Shown one piece after another: positions 7,890-15,243 of a stretch of 64,000 nt of DNA (position 1 is the stretch's first letter; each line of letters opens with the position of its first letter). The position numbers and the translations under genes are program-made. This DNA comes from Streptomyces aurantiogriseus (lineage in GTDB: Bacteria > Actinomycetota > Actinomycetes > Streptomycetales > Streptomycetaceae), in the NCBI RefSeq assembly GCF_014649375.1, contig NZ_BMSX01000002.1, positions 124,001 through 188,000 of the forward strand. The letters run 5' to 3'. The notes below the pieces were generated by a model that was given only the letters and a program-made list of their open reading frames with translations, did not search any database and had not been told where the DNA came from.

Positions 7890-8975
7890 TCATCCGCGCG
7901 ACTCGGTCCCCGCCTCCGCCAGCCGCACCGTCCGCTCCGCCAGCTCGCTGATCCGCACCCGGTCGAAGCCGAACACCGCGCTGCGCACGGTGTCCTCCAG
8001 GGGCTCCTTCCACTGGCCGGGGATCGCCCGCGCCCCGCTCAGCACACCGGCGACCGACCCGGCCGTCGCGCCGTTGGAGTCGGTGTCCAGTCCGCCGCGG
8101 ACGGTGAGGGTGATGGTGCGCGTGAAGTCGCCGTCGCCGTAGAGGAGCCCGGCGGTGAGGACGGCGGCGTTCGGGATCGTGTGGATCCAGCCGAGGCCCG
8201 CCGTCTCCTCCGTGACCGTGGTGAGCGTGTCCTCCCAGGTCATGCGGGTGTCGTGGAGGGAGACGACCCGGCGTACGGTACGGGCGAGGCGGCTGCTCGC
8301 CGGGATCACGGCCAGCGCCTCGTCCACGGCGCGGCGCACCGTCGGCGCCGTGAACGCGGCCGAGATCAGCGCCGCCGCCCACATCGCGCCGTACACGCCG
8401 TTGCCGGTGTGGGACAGCACCGCGTCCCGCCGGGCCAGCGAGGCGGCCCGGCGCGGGACGCCCGGGCAGGTCCAGCCGTAGATGTCCGCGCGGATCAGCG
8501 CACCGATCCACTCCTGGTACGGGTTGTCGTACGTGGCCGTCAGCGGCGGCTTGAGCCCGTTGGCGAGGTTGCGGTACGCCGCCCGCTCCGCCGTGAACGT
8601 CTGCAGATACGGCAGCCGCAGCAGCCACAGGTCGCCGATCTGCTCGGTGCTGAAGCCGAAGCCGTGGGTCTCCAGGAGGTGCAGGCCGAGGATGGCGTAG
8701 TCGACGTCGTCGTCGCGGCAGCTGCCGTGGATACGGCCGCGGACGCAGTCGCGCCACTCGGGGCGCAGCGGCGGGCCGTCGTCCTCGGCGGCCGGTTCGG
8801 GCAGGTAGTCGGTGAGCGGCAGGGCGGCGGCCAGCCGCAGGTAGCGGTCGATGCGCTCGCGCGTCCACAGGTCGCCCTGCTCGACCGGTTTGCCGAGCAT
8901 GTTGCCGGCGATCCGGCCCAGCCAGCCACCGAAGATGCGGTCGGCGAGCTCGGGATCGGTGCCCACAGGGGTCAT
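7890..8975 (-). CDS. ADP-ribosylglycohydrolase family protein
   Basis: A 361-residue protein of the ARH/DraG fold, which removes ADP-ribose from proteins or related substrates using two Mg ions. Metal-binding motifs are visible: GRIAGNMLGKP near the N-terminus (about 19-30), RDDDVDYA at about 87-94, and GGLDTDSNGATAGSVAG in the C-terminal part, matching the family DTDSN-x-A signature. The start at 8975 gives a standard length. It is a single gene upstream of the phosphatase gene on the same strand, 114 bp apart. The sirtuin and this protein both touch ADP-ribose chemistry, but they are 5.6 kb apart and I infer no link. Confidence 0.9.
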   Translation of the reverse strand: MTPVGTDPELADRIFGGWLGRIAGNMLGKPVEQGDLWTRERIDRYLRLAAALPLTDYLPEPAAEDDGPPLRPEWRDCVRGRIHGSCRDDDVDYAILGLHLLETHGFGFSTEQIGDLWLLRLPYLQTFTAERAAYRNLANGLKPPLTATYDNPYQEWIGALIRADIYGWTCPGVPRRAASLARRDAVLSHTGNGVYGAMWAAALISAAFTAPTVRRAVDEALAVIPASSRLARTVRRVVSLHDTRMTWEDTLTTVTEETAGLGWIHTIPNAAVLTAGLLYGDGDFTRTITLTVRGGLDTDSNGATAGSVAGVLSGARAIPGQWKEPLEDTVRSAVFGFDRVRISELAERTVRLAEAGTESRG

Positions 8976-9128
8976 AGCTCCGGTTTACCCGATTCCGGCA
9001 ACGGCCGCGCCGTCGTGGTGCCTTTCGGGGTCCGGGGAGCGCATGACGGCGGGGGCGTCCGCCGGTTAAGGTCGCTGCGGCGCGACTGGCCCTGACGTGC
9101 GCGGGCCCGGAGAGCAAGGGGATGCAAG

Positions 9129-10280
9129 GTGGCGGACGCTGCAGCGCAAGGCACCCGCAGGGTGCTCGTGGCCGCGGACAAGTTCAAGGGGTCGCTGACG
9201 GCCGTACAGGTCGCCGAGCGGGTGACGGCCGGGCTGCGCCGGGTCGTACCGGACGTCGAGGTCGAGGCTCTGCCCGTCGCCGACGGCGGCGACGGCACGG
9301 TTGACGCGGCGGTCGCGGCCGGGTTCGAACGCCGGGAGGTACGGGTCGCCGGACCCCTCGGCACCGAGGTCAGCGCCGCGTTCGCGCTGCGCGGCGACAC
9401 CGCGGTCGTGGAGATGGCCGAGGCGAGCGGCCTGCAGCGGCTCCCCGCCGGCGTCTTCGCCCCGCTCACCGCCTCCACGTACGGCTCCGGCGAGCTGCTG
9501 CGCGCCGCGCTGGACGCGGGTGTGCGGACGATCGTCTTCGGCGTGGGCGGCAGCGCCACCACCGACGGCGGCGCGGGGATGCTGTCCGCGCTGGGCGCCC
9601 GCTTCCTGGACGAGGACGGCGAGCCGGTCGCCCCGGGCGGCGGCGGCCTCGCGGACATGGCGCGCGCGGACCTCTCCGGCCTCGACCCGCGCCTGTCCTC
9701 GGTGGAACTGATCCTGGCCAGCGACGTCGACAACCCGCTGACCGGCCCGAAGGGCGCGCCGGCGGTGTACGGCCCGCAGAAGGGCGCCTCGCCGGACGAC
9801 GTCGAGACGCTCGACGCGGCGCTCGCGCACTACGCGAAGGTGCTGGAGGCGGCGGCCGGCCCGAAGGCCGCGGAGTACGCCGCCGCGCCGGGCGCGGGGG
9901 CCGCGGGCGGCATCGGCTACGGCGCCCTCCTGCTCGGTGCCCGTTTCCGGGCCGGCATCGAGGTCATGCTCGACGTCCTCGGCTTCGCGCCGGCGCTGGA
10001 GCGGGCGGAGCTGGTGATCACGGGGGAGGGGTCGCTGGACCAGCAGACCCTGCACGGCAAGGCCCCCGCGGGCGTCGCCGCGGCCGCCCGCGCGGCCGGC
10101 AAGGAGGTCGTGGCCGTCTGTGGCCGCCTCGCCCTCCCCCCTGAGGCCCTGGGGCGCGCCGGCATCCGTCGGGCGTACCCCCTGACGGAGGTCGAGCCGG
10201 ACGTGGCGACGTGCATCGCCGAGGCCGGTCCCATCCTGGAGCGGGTCGCAGAGCGCATCGCCCAGGACTTCCTGACCTGA
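9129..10280 (+). CDS. glycerate kinase
   Basis: A 383-residue glycerate kinase (GarK/GlxK family) that phosphorylates glycerate with ATP and feeds it into glycolysis. Recognised by AADKFKGSLTAVQVAE near the start, LPVADGGDGTVDA at about 51-63, FGVGGSATTDGGAGMLSALGA in the middle and ITGEGSLDQQTLHGKAP near the C-terminus. The GTG start at 9129 follows AAGGGGAT. Glyoxylate released by the ethylmalonyl-CoA pathway encoded 4 kb away can be routed through glycerate, so a metabolic link is possible but is inference. It converges on pssA across a repeat array. Confidence 0.93.
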   Translation: MADAAAQGTRRVLVAADKFKGSLTAVQVAERVTAGLRRVVPDVEVEALPVADGGDGTVDAAVAAGFERREVRVAGPLGTEVSAAFALRGDTAVVEMAEASGLQRLPAGVFAPLTASTYGSGELLRAALDAGVRTIVFGVGGSATTDGGAGMLSALGARFLDEDGEPVAPGGGGLADMARADLSGLDPRLSSVELILASDVDNPLTGPKGAPAVYGPQKGASPDDVETLDAALAHYAKVLEAAAGPKAAEYAAAPGAGAAGGIGYGALLLGARFRAGIEVMLDVLGFAPALERAELVITGEGSLDQQTLHGKAPAGVAAAARAAGKEVVAVCGRLALPPEALGRAGIRRAYPLTEVEPDVATCIAEAGPILERVAERIAQDFLT

Positions 10281-10327
10281 GCCCGAGCGTTTCCCCGCCC
10301 CCGCCGCCCCTACCCTTCCCGTCCCCA

Positions 10328-10607
10328 GGGGCTCCGCCCCTTCGACCCCACCAGGGGGCTCCGCCCCCGGACCCCCAGCGGGGCTGCGCCCCTGCACCCC
10401 TGGCGGGGCTGCCGCCCCCGGACCCCCAGCGGTGCTGCGCCCCCGGACCCCCGGCGGTGCTGCGCCCCTGCACCCCTGGCGGGGCTGCCGCCCCCGGACC
10501 CCCAGCGGTGCTGCGCCCCCGGACCCCCGGCGGTGCTGCGCCCCCGGACCCCCGGCGGTGCTGCGCCCCTGCACCCCACGCGGGGCTGCCGTCCCGTACC
10601 CCGCTTC
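10328..10607. repeat. tandem array of about 11 GC-rich hairpin units (25-27 bp each)
   Basis: Eleven consecutive units, each opening with GG(G/T)GCT(C/G)CGCCCC or its variant with one extra C, followed by either CGGACCCCC(A/G)GC or TGCACCCCTGGC. Each opening is itself a small inverted repeat (GGGGC...GCCCC). Units 4-6 and 7-9 repeat as a larger block, so the array has a higher-order period. It lies between the convergent glycerate kinase and pssA genes, where it could act in transcription termination on both strands. Similar GC-rich units are scattered in Streptomyces intergenic regions. There are no non-repeated spacers, so it is not a CRISPR. Confidence 0.9.
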
Positions 10608-10848
10608 GGCCCTGAACGGGCCTCGTCCTCAAACTCCCCCAGAGGGGGCCACCCCAGACGGGCTGGTTTTGCCGGCCCTTGTCTGGAAGATGCGGACGGG
10701 CCGGAACCGCCGGCCCTTGCCCGGGCAGCGCCGGGGCGGGGTGATGTGTGGGGCGCCTCTTGGCCAACCGAGTCGGGCGGTGGGTGGGCATAGGCCGGGG
10801 GTCTGGGGGCGGAGCCCCCGGCGAGGGGCCGGCGCGGGGCAAAGCGAA

Positions 10849-10876
10849 GGGCCCCGGACCGACCGGTCCGGGGCCC
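10849..10876 (-). terminator. hairpin terminator after pssA
   Basis: GGGCCCCGGACC and GGTCCGGGGCCC form a perfect 12-bp stem around a 4-base GACC loop, 14 bp beyond the pssA stop codon. No U-run follows, as usual for Streptomyces terminators. The 10608-10848 stretch on its left holds GC-rich sequence with another small hairpin (GGGGGCGGAGCCCCC) and no credible gene. Confidence 0.75.
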
Positions 10877-10890
10877 CACCCAGCGGAGCG

Positions 10891-11745
10891 CTACGGCAGC
10901 TGCGCCGCCCGCGCCTCCCGCCGGTTGTCGCGGAAGTTGTTCACCCGGCGGGCCGTGGCGAACAGCGGGATGACCGCGCCCATGACGAGCTGCAGGGCGC
11001 AGCCGGTCTGGAGGAGCAGCTGGCCGCTGGGGGCGTCGAAGGCCCACGCGGCGAGGAGCCCCATCGACAGCACGATCCAGGAGAGCATCGCGCCGGCGAG
11101 GCGGCCCCGCGGCTTCGGGTACTCGACCCGGCTCACCATCAGCCACGCCGTGCCCAGGATGGCGAGGAGCGTCGCCACGAAGGGCAGCTCCAGCAGCACG
11201 ATCGAGACCACCGTCAGCGCGCCGAAGGGCGAGGGCATGCCCTGGAACATGCCGTCCTTCATCGTCACGCAGGAGAATCTCGCGAGCCGCAGGACGACCG
11301 CCAGAAGAACGACGATCGCGCCGACCGCCGCCACCCGCTGGTGGGCGTCGTCGGCGACCATGCCGTAGACCAGGACGAAGTACGCCGGCGCGAGGCCGAA
11401 GCTGATCAGGTCGGAGAGGTTGTCCAGCTCCGCGCCCATCGGGGAGGAGCGCAGCTTCCTCGCGACCAGCCCGTCGAAGAGGTCGAAGACCGCCGCGCAC
11501 AGCATCAGGATGACCGCCGTGGCCGCGCTGTGGCGGGCCATGCCGGGCTCCTGGCTGCCGGTGAGGTCCGGGATCAGGATGCCCGTGGTGGTGAAGTACA
11601 CCGCCATGAAGCCGCAGGTGGCGTTGCCGAGGGTGAGGGTGTCCGCTATCGACAGCCGGAGGGAGAGGGGCATCTCCTCCTCTTCGTCCACCTCGTCGGC
11701 CTCGGGCACCCAGCCGGCCTGGGTGTCAGGGTCAATCACGGTCAA
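10891..11745 (-). CDS. pssA: CDP-diacylglycerol--serine O-phosphatidyltransferase
   Basis: A 284-residue integral membrane enzyme that makes phosphatidylserine from CDP-diacylglycerol and serine. The CDP-alcohol phosphotransferase signature is complete: FDGLVARKLRSSPMGAELD then NLSDL, i.e. D-G-x2-A-R-x8-G-x3-D-x3-D. About seven hydrophobic segments follow a charged, Glu-rich N-terminus. The start overlaps the end of psd by 14 bp, so the two phospholipid genes are co-translated. The product of this enzyme is the substrate of psd. A strong hairpin follows the stop. Confidence 0.95.
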   Translation of the reverse strand: MTVIDPDTQAGWVPEADEVDEEEEMPLSLRLSIADTLTLGNATCGFMAVYFTTTGILIPDLTGSQEPGMARHSAATAVILMLCAAVFDLFDGLVARKLRSSPMGAELDNLSDLISFGLAPAYFVLVYGMVADDAHQRVAAVGAIVVLLAVVLRLARFSCVTMKDGMFQGMPSPFGALTVVSIVLLELPFVATLLAILGTAWLMVSRVEYPKPRGRLAGAMLSWIVLSMGLLAAWAFDAPSGQLLLQTGCALQLVMGAVIPLFATARRVNNFRDNRREARAAQLP

Positions 11746-12388
11746 TGCGAGTCACCCCTGCCACGGTCTTCTGCCCGACCTCGACCGCGACCTCCACGCC
11801 CTCGGGCAGGTAGATGTCGACCCGCGAGCCGAAGCGGATCAGACCGATCCGGTCGCCCTGCTCGACCTTCGTGCCCTGAGGGACGTAGGGCACGATGCGG
11901 CGGGCCACGGCACCGGCGATCTGGATCATCTCGATGTCACCGAGCTCGGTGTCGAAGTGCCAGACGACGCGCTCGTTGTTCTCGCTCTCCTTGTTGAACG
12001 CCGGCACGAACCCGCCCGGGATGTGCTCGACGGACGTCACGGTGCCGGCCAGCGGCGCGCGGTTGACGTGGACGTTGAGCGGGCTCATGAAGATCGCGAC
12101 CCGGGTCCGTCCGTCCTTCCACGGCATGATGCTCTGCACCACTCCGTCGGCGGGGGAGATGACCCGGCCCTGCGCGATCTCACGCTCGGGGTCGCGGAAG
12201 AACCACAGCATGCCCGCCGCGAGAGCGGTGGCGGGCACGGCGACGGCCTTGGCTACACCCGAGCGGCGGGCGCGGACCAGGCTGAGGGCTGCGGTGGCGA
12301 CGGTCGGCAGAAGCCACGGCGATGCTCCGCGCGCGAGGCGTGCGCCTACCAGGCTGTCGCGGTGTGCAGAGGTTTGGCTGTGGGGCAT
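11732..12388 (-). CDS. psd: phosphatidylserine decarboxylase
   Basis: A 218-residue pyruvoyl-dependent decarboxylase that converts phosphatidylserine to phosphatidylethanolamine. It is the short type of actinobacteria and archaea: one N-terminal hydrophobic stretch (about 22-60), then a globular domain with FMSPLNVHVNRAPLAGTV and the C-terminal self-cleavage site RFGSRVDIYLP, where the Gly-Ser bond is cut to form the pyruvoyl group. I start at the ATG at 12388, giving the usual family length; the frame is open further upstream. It is the first gene of a psd-pssA operon. Confidence 0.94.
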   Translation of the reverse strand: MPHSQTSAHRDSLVGARLARGASPWLLPTVATAALSLVRARRSGVAKAVAVPATALAAGMLWFFRDPEREIAQGRVISPADGVVQSIMPWKDGRTRVAIFMSPLNVHVNRAPLAGTVTSVEHIPGGFVPAFNKESENNERVVWHFDTELGDIEMIQIAGAVARRIVPYVPQGTKVEQGDRIGLIRFGSRVDIYLPEGVEVAVEVGQKTVAGVTRIDRD

Positions 12389-12513
12389 GGATGACCTTCG
12401 TAGCGGATGATGCCGCGCTTCGACGGGGGGACGGCGGCTTTCCGCGATCGTAGCGGTTCGGGGCCGCAACTGGGTAAGTCAGGAAGCCGAGTCGGCGGCT
12501 GAAGGGGATGGAC

Positions 12514-12546
12514 GGGGTGTGATCTTCTTCTCGAAGAAAACACCCC
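12514..12546 (-). terminator. terminator of the ethylmalonyl-CoA operon
   Basis: GGGGTGT and ACACCCC are the outer arms and TCTTC/GAAGA the inner arms of a hairpin 12 bp beyond the stop of the acyl-CoA dehydrogenase gene, with one 2x2 internal mismatch. Its position fits the end of the ccr-to-dehydrogenase transcript. Confidence 0.65.
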
Positions 12547-12558
12547 CAACCCTGACAT

Positions 12559-13764
12559 CTAGCCCTGGAACCGATACTCCTCGAGCAGCCTGCGGCCGAT
12601 GATCATTTTCTGGATCTCGGCGGTACCTTCACCGATCAGCAGCATCGGGGCCTCCCGGTAGAGGCGCTCGATCTCGTACTCCTTGGAGAAGCCGTAGCCG
12701 CCGTGGATCCGGAAGGCGTCCTCCACGACCTCCTTGCAGTACTCGGAGGCGAGGTACTTCGCCATCCCTGCCTCAAGGTCGTTTCTTTCGCCGGAGTCCT
12801 TTTTGCGTGCAGCGTTCACCATCATGGCATGGGCGGCCTCGACCTTGGTAGCCATCTCCGCCAGCTTGAACTGGATGGCCTGGTGCTGGGCGATCGGTTT
12901 GCCGAAGGTGTGACGCTGCTGGGCGTACTGGACACCCAGTTCGAACGCACGCTGGGCGACACCGCAGCCACGCGCCGCGACGTTGACGCGGCCGACCTCC
13001 ACGCCGTCCATCATGTGGTAGAAACCGCGGCCGGTGACCCCGCCGAGCACCCGGTCCGCGGGAATCCGCAGGCCGTCCATGATGAGCTCGGTGGTGTCGA
13101 CACCCTTGTAGCCCATCTTCTCGATCTTGCCCGGGATGGTGAGGCCGGGGCGGACCTCGCCGAAGCCGGGCTCCTTCTCGACGAGGAAGGTCGTCATCGA
13201 CTTGTGGGGCGCGGTGCCCTCGGGGTGTCCTTCGTCACTTCGGACCAGGACGGCCACGAGGGAGGACGTTCCGCCGTTCGTGAGCCACATCTTCTGACCG
13301 TTCAGGACGTACTCGTCGCCGTCCTTGACCGCCTTCGACGTGATCGCCGACACGTCCGAGCCCAGGCCCGGCTCCGACATCGAGAAGGCGCCGCGGATGT
13401 CGCCGGCGGCCATCCTCGGCAGGAAGTGATCCTTCTGCTCCTGCGTGCCGTGCTGCTTGAGCATGTACGCGACGATGAAGTGCGTGTTGATGATCCCGGA
13501 GACGGACATCCAGCCGCGGGCGATCTCCTCGACGCACAGCGCGTACGTCAGGAGCGACTCGCCCAGGCCCCCGTACTCCTCGGGGATCATCAGGCCGAAC
13601 AGGCCCAGCTCCTTCAGACCGTCGACGATCTGCTGCGGATACTCGTCGCGGTGCTCCAGCTCGGTCGCGACCGGGATGATCTCCTTGTCCACGAAGTCGC
13701 GGACGGTGGAGAGGATCTCCTGCTGGATGTCGGTCAGACCGGCGGTCTGGGCGAGTCGTGCCAT
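12559..13764 (-). CDS. mcd: (2S)-methylsuccinyl-CoA dehydrogenase (acyl-CoA dehydrogenase family)
   Basis: A 401-residue FAD-dependent acyl-CoA dehydrogenase. Visible landmarks are AFSMSEPGLGSDVSAI (FAD/substrate loop, about 130-145), WLTNGG, RHTFGKPIAQHQAIQ, the C-terminal IHGGYGFSKEYEIERLYREAP and IGEGTAEIQ carrying the likely catalytic glutamate. The family alone does not fix the substrate. Its place as last gene of an operon with ccr, ethylmalonyl-CoA mutase, a MaoC hydratase and a malyl-CoA lyase identifies it as the step oxidising methylsuccinyl-CoA to mesaconyl-CoA. Only 2 bp separate it from the hydratase gene. A relative acting on isobutyryl- or butyryl-CoA is the main alternative. 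Confidence 0.85.
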   Translation of the reverse strand: MARLAQTAGLTDIQQEILSTVRDFVDKEIIPVATELEHRDEYPQQIVDGLKELGLFGLMIPEEYGGLGESLLTYALCVEEIARGWMSVSGIINTHFIVAYMLKQHGTQEQKDHFLPRMAAGDIRGAFSMSEPGLGSDVSAITSKAVKDGDEYVLNGQKMWLTNGGTSSLVAVLVRSDEGHPEGTAPHKSMTTFLVEKEPGFGEVRPGLTIPGKIEKMGYKGVDTTELIMDGLRIPADRVLGGVTGRGFYHMMDGVEVGRVNVAARGCGVAQRAFELGVQYAQQRHTFGKPIAQHQAIQFKLAEMATKVEAAHAMMVNAARKKDSGERNDLEAGMAKYLASEYCKEVVEDAFRIHGGYGFSKEYEIERLYREAPMLLIGEGTAEIQKMIIGRRLLEEYRFQG

Positions 13765-13766
13765 GG

Positions 13767-14279
13767 CTACTTCTCCTGCTCCTTGAGCTCGGGGCGGCCC
13801 GGCTGCTCGCCGCCGCGCTCCTTGATGTACGTCTCGGTCGGCACCATCACCTTGCGGCGGAACACGCACACGAGCGTGCCGTCCTGCTTGTAGCCCTTGG
13901 TCTCGACATGAACGATGCCGCGGTCGTTCTTCGACTTCGACGGCCACTTGTCGAGCACGGTCGTCTGGCCGTAGATCGTGTCGCCGTGGAAGGTCGGCGC
14001 CACGTGCCTGAGCGACTCGATCTCCAGGTTGGCGATCGCCTTGCCGGAGATGTCCGGCACGGACATGCCGAGCAGGAGGGAGTAGATGTAGTTCCCGACC
14101 ACCACGTTCTTGCCGAAGTCCGTCGTGTTCTCGGCGTAGTTGACGTCCATGTGGAGCGGGTGGTGGTTCATGGTGAGGAGACAGAAGAGGTGGTCGTCGT
14201 ACTCCGTGACCGTCTTGCCCGGCCAGTGCTTGTACGTCGCCCCGACCTCGAACTCCTCGTAGGTGCGCCCGAACTGCAT
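13767..14279 (-). CDS. mesaconyl-CoA hydratase (MaoC-like)
   Basis: A 170-residue single hot-dog MaoC-type hydratase. The start MQFGRTYEEFEVGATYKHWPGKTVTE, the NHHPLHMD catalytic segment (about 38-45) and NYIYSLLLGMSVPD agree with R-type enoyl-CoA hydratases. In this operon it should hydrate mesaconyl-C1-CoA to beta-methylmalyl-CoA, the substrate of the lyase encoded just upstream. Both neighbours are within 4 bp, so translation is coupled. Mesaconyl-CoA hydratases of proteobacteria are about twice this length (two hot-dog units); the single-domain form here probably acts as a dimer. Confidence 0.85.
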   Translation of the reverse strand: MQFGRTYEEFEVGATYKHWPGKTVTEYDDHLFCLLTMNHHPLHMDVNYAENTTDFGKNVVVGNYIYSLLLGMSVPDISGKAIANLEIESLRHVAPTFHGDTIYGQTTVLDKWPSKSKNDRGIVHVETKGYKQDGTLVCVFRRKVMVPTETYIKERGGEQPGRPELKEQEK

Positions 14280-14283
14280 CGCG

Positions 14284-15243
14284 TCACGCCTCCGGGATCT
14301 CGAACGTGCTGGTGCGCTGCATGCCGGCGGCGCGGCCCTTGCCGGAGATGACCAGGGCCATCTTGCGGCTGGCCTCGTCGATCATCTCGTCGCCGAGCAT
14401 CGCCGAGCCCTTCTTGCCGCCCGCCTCGGACGTGTAGTAGTCGTACGCGTCCAGGATCAGCTCGGCGTGGTCGTAGTCCTCCTGCGAGGGCGAGAAGATC
14501 TCGTTGGACGCCTCGACCTGGCCCGGGTGCAGCACCCACTTGCCGTCGAAGCCGAGCGCGGCGGCGCGCTGGGCGACCTCGCGGTAGCCGTCGACGTTGC
14601 GGATCTGCAGGTAGGGGCCGTCGATCGCCTGGAGGTTGTTGGCGCGGGCGGCCATCAGGATCTTCATCAGGATGTAGTGGTAGGCGTCCGCCGGGTAGCC
14701 GGGCGGCTGCTCGCCCACGACCAGCGACTTCATGTTGATCGACGCCATGAAGTCGGCAGGGCCGAAGATGATCGTCTCGATGCGCGGGGAGGCCTGCGCG
14801 ATCTCGTTGACGTTGTTGAGGCCCTGCGCGTTCTCGATCTGCGCCTCGATGCCGATGCGGCCGACCTCGAAGCCCATGGTCTTCTCGATCTGCGTCAGGA
14901 GGAGGTCCAGGGCGACGACCTGCTGGGCGTCCTGGACCTTCGGCAGCATGATGCAGTCGAGGTTCTGCCCGGCGCCCTCGACGACCGTGACGACATCGCG
15001 GTACGTCCACTCGGTCGTCCAGTCGTTGACCCGCACGACCCTGGTCTTGCCCGTCCAGTCGCCCTCGTTGAGGAACTTGACGATGGTGTGCCGCGCCTCG
15101 GGCTTGGCGAGCGGGGCGCACGCGTCCTCCAGGTCGAGGAAGACCTGGTCCGCCGGGAGGCCCTGCGCCTTCTCCAGGAAGCGGGGGTTGCTTCCCGGGA
15201 CCGCGAGACACGAGCGGCGGGGACGCAGACGGTTGACGGTCAT
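14284..15243 (-). CDS. mcl: L-malyl-CoA/beta-methylmalyl-CoA lyase (HpcH/HpaI/CitE family)
   Basis: A 319-residue TIM-barrel lyase of the citrate-lyase-beta-like family. Seen are RSCLAVPGSNPRFLEKA, DQVFLDLEDACAPLAK (Mg-binding acidic residues), IEAQIENAQGLNNVNEIA and FGPADFMASINM. In the ethylmalonyl-CoA pathway this enzyme splits beta-methylmalyl-CoA into glyoxylate and propionyl-CoA and can also handle malyl-CoA. Its start overlaps the mutase stop as ATGA and the hydratase gene begins 4 bp after its stop, placing it in the middle of the tightly packed operon. Confidence 0.92.
   Translation of the reverse strand: MTVNRLRPRRSCLAVPGSNPRFLEKAQGLPADQVFLDLEDACAPLAKPEARHTIVKFLNEGDWTGKTRVVRVNDWTTEWTYRDVVTVVEGAGQNLDCIMLPKVQDAQQVVALDLLLTQIEKTMGFEVGRIGIEAQIENAQGLNNVNEIAQASPRIETIIFGPADFMASINMKSLVVGEQPPGYPADAYHYILMKILMAARANNLQAIDGPYLQIRNVDGYREVAQRAAALGFDGKWVLHPGQVEASNEIFSPSQEDYDHAELILDAYDYYTSEAGGKKGSAMLGDEMIDEASRKMALVISGKGRAAGMQRTSTFEIPEA

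Noticed and set aside
9129..10280. tRNA-like GGGTTCGAA at about 9319 inside the glycerate kinase
   Set aside because: It is part of the coding sequence (GFERRE) with no acceptor or anticodon stems.
10328..10607. CRISPR-like regular repeats
   Set aside because: The units are contiguous with no unique spacers and no cas genes are present; each unit is a GC hairpin.
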